From CAYMST01 sp964393115 (GTDB lineage Bacteria; Bacteroidota; Bacteroidia; Cytophagales; Cyclobacteriaceae), in contig CAYMST010000038.1 of the NCBI GenBank assembly GCA_964393115.1, positions 1 through 24,967 on the forward strand: a DNA stretch of 24,967 bases, in the 5' to 3' direction. Below the pieces are notes generated by a model. The model was not told where the DNA came from. It was given only the letters and a program-made list of their open reading frames with translations, and did no database searches. The translations under genes and the position numbers were made by a program. Positions 23,392 through 24,967 of this stretch are shown piece by piece. The number at the start of each line of letters is the position of its first letter. Position 1 is the first letter of the stretch.

Positions 23392-24967
23392 CTAGTTCTT
23401 CATTATTCTTATGACTTCTTCCTTGACCTTTAGAAAATAGGGGCCAGGTGCTAGACTTCGAAGGTCTATTTCTGTGCTATATTGAGATACACTCTTTTGA
23501 TGAAGAATCATTTCTCCTACTAAATTAAAGAGCTTTATTTCACCTAAATCACCTTTGCCTTGGTTCAGGCTTATAGAAATATGTGAAGAAGACGGTATTG
23601 GGTATACCGTGACTCCAGACAAGTCTCCCACCTCAGAGTGACTTTGGCCTTGTATGGACCTACTTACTGCATCAAAGATCTCGTCAAAGCCTAAAAAGCT
23701 AAGAAGCTCCATATCTGTAGCGACGACAAAGTCTTGTTCCGCTAAATCTTCAGGAACTGCCGGCGTTTGGAAACTTACATAGTCATATCTCACACTTAAG
23801 TCCGTTGTACCGGGTATTGTGGTATTATTATGCGAAAAATTGGAGTAAGTAACTGCTGTGAAATAGTCTGCAGCGGTTGCCATTCCAACCTGTATTTCAT
23901 CAGGTGCATCGTACCAATTGAAACGATCAATCACTTGCCATTCACCAGCTGGCATCCTGAAAAGAGCTATGAAAGCATTTCCTATTCTTGCAATTCGAAG
24001 CTGACCCGAAAACCCACTCACTTGGGTAACAGGATTTGAAGACACACTACCTATGGTTCTATTTCTTAGGATACGTGGTGTGCTCCCAGAAGTAACTCCC
24101 AATAAAAGACTGAAATAGTCTTGTTGTCCGGCACCAAAATCAGTTTGAGCATCATAACCAATCGTTTGTGGTGCTCGCACCATTAGCCCTCCAAAGGAAT
24201 AACTCGAAGACGGTACGCCTTCACCTCCTGCTCCACCAACCGAGAGTTCCGTAGTAACAATAAAGTCTCCGTTAATGGGTTTGTAGACCAGTGGCCCAAT
24301 TCTATTTTGCCACCAGGTACGGGAGGACGGTTCCATTACCAAAACATCGTTTGCTATGTCTTCGATTTCTATGTGCAACAAAGGGTCCTCTGTCCAATTT
24401 TCAGTCGCATATAGCCTAGACCAAGAAGTCAAGCTAGAGGCATCGTCAAAACTATCACTTAAGGCTAATAAAGGGTCTTCCATTTCCTCAGGTACTGAAA
24501 CTACCAGCTCTTCTTCATCTGCATCATCTACCTCTTCAACAAAAGGTATTGTTTCAAACCCTAAGAAGCTCAAAAGCTGTTCATCAGTCAGTTCATTGAT
24601 AGCATTTTCCTGTAGCTCAATGGGAATTATTGGAGTATTAAATCGTGCATAGTCATACCTTGCGCTGATGTCTGCATTACCCACTATGGCATTATTATTA
24701 TGCTCAAAATCTGAAATCGCATTGGCAGTAGACCAATCGGCTAACGAAGAAAAACCAACTTGAACTGTCACAGGCATATTTTCCCAAACTAAAGACTCAT
24801 GTACTTCCCAACTCCCTCCTAATGCTCTTGACAAGGAAATGATAGAGTTTCCGATTCGTGCCAGTCTGAGCTCCCTAGTATAGCTATTGACAGAAATTGT
24901 TGGGTTTGTTGATCCGGTGGCAGGAGTCGTACGATTAAAAAGAAGCCGAGGTCCGGAGGTACTATAG
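23392..24967 (-). CDS. Type IX secretion cargo with repeated concanavalin-like modules (5' end missing)
   Basis: The frame stays open to the last base of the window, so the true start lies outside; a TTG at 24834 is not the start. About 524 residues are visible. They hold the end of one module and a complete second one. Each has a beta-sandwich of concanavalin/DUF1349-like character (GGLMVRAP, LRIARIGN, W.V..R, QVGMATAADY) and ends in RYDY..F.TP plus a LLSFLGF motif. An acidic spacer (FVEEVDDADEEELVV) joins the modules. The last 75 residues form a type A T9SS sorting domain with VYPIPSSS, LFNLVGEM, LAPGPYFLKV and a basic tail ending in IMKN. It should be secreted and attached or released by PorU. 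Substrate unknown; carbohydrate binding is possible. Confidence 0.85.
   Translation of the reverse strand, partial: YSTSGPRLLFNRTTPATGSTNPTISVNSYTRELRLARIGNSIISLSRALGGSWEVHESLVWENMPVTVQVGFSSLADWSTANAISDFEHNNNAIVGNADISARYDYARFNTPIIPIELQENAINELTDEQLLSFLGFETIPFVEEVDDADEEELVVSVPEEMEDPLLALSDSFDDASSLTSWSRLYATENWTEDPLLHIEIEDIANDVLVMEPSSRTWWQNRIGPLVYKPINGDFIVTTELSVGGAGGEGVPSSSYSFGGLMVRAPQTIGYDAQTDFGAGQQDYFSLLLGVTSGSTPRILRNRTIGSVSSNPVTQVSGFSGQLRIARIGNAFIALFRMPAGEWQVIDRFNWYDAPDEIQVGMATAADYFTAVTYSNFSHNNTTIPGTTDLSVRYDYVSFQTPAVPEDLAEQDFVVATDMELLSFLGFDEIFDAVSRSIQGQSHSEVGDLSGVTVYPIPSSSHISISLNQGKGDLGEIKLFNLVGEMILHQKSVSQYSTEIDLRSLAPGPYFLKVKEEVIRIMKN
23686..24967 (-). repeat. Tandem 290-residue modules in the cargo protein
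   Basis: LR(L/I)ARIGN and LLSFLGF each occur twice, both pairs exactly 290 codons (870 bases) apart: LLSFLGF at 24556-24576 and 23686-23706. FxHNN, RYDY and F.TP also repeat in register. The left copy (24556-24967) is cut by the window end and the right copy (23686-24555) is complete. More copies may follow outside. Confidence 0.8.

Noticed and set aside
24832..24834. TTG at 24834 as start of the cargo gene
   Set aside because: The frame stays open to the window end and the upstream codons carry the conserved LRLARIGN of the repeated module.

Overview
The window reads as chromosomal DNA of a non-flagellated, probably gliding member of the Bacteroidota, most likely a marine Cytophagales (Reichenbachiella/Fulvivirga-like; the exact genus cannot be told from this sequence). 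The evidence is a type IX secretion system (T9SS) pair porU-porV, a protein with a T9SS C-terminal sorting domain, a TAnnTTTG-type promoter, AT-rich coding sequence and several Bacteroidota-style proteins. No tRNA, rRNA, CRISPR array, insertion sequence or phage gene was seen. No gap between genes exceeds about 190 bases. The 36 bases before the first gene show nothing I can name.

Left part (37-10496, all + strand): a chemosensory cluster. In order it holds a ParA-type ATPase, a soluble four-PAS methyl-accepting chemotaxis protein, CheW and CheY (gaps of 12, 2 and 3 bases), a 141-base spacer with inverted repeats, CheB, a short CheA without a P2 domain, a CheC-type phosphatase and CheR. After a 189-base gap comes a receiver-coiled coil-PP2C/SpoIIE phosphatase. 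This is a complete adaptation and excitation circuit: MCP and CheW activate CheA, CheA phosphorylates CheY and CheB, CheR and CheB set receptor methylation, and CheC would dephosphorylate CheY. ParA next to a cytoplasmic receptor resembles the PpfA-TlpT pair that positions cytoplasmic chemoreceptor clusters in Rhodobacter sphaeroides. The PP2C protein may be a second output of the same kinase.

Middle (10493-17710, all - strand): an MBL-fold hydrolase overlaps pssA (phosphatidylserine synthase). Then, after 74 bases, come porU (T9SS sortase), porV (outer-membrane shuttle) and an M16 peptidase homologue without the zinc site. The M16 gene and the PP2C gene converge and share a TTAA stop overlap. 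T9SS exports and anchors cargo and drives gliding in this phylum, so its closeness to a chemosensory cluster is suggestive but unproven.

Right part (17771-24967): a divergent, interleaved promoter pair separates the MBL gene from a DAO-type FAD oxidoreductase. That gene is followed by a large exported protein with a degenerate peptidase-MA-like region, a TolB-like propeller and an Omp85-like barrel, which must start at a non-ATG codon. Then come yicC, two groups of hairpins, and on the - strand the 3' part of a large T9SS cargo with tandem 290-residue modules that runs off the window end.
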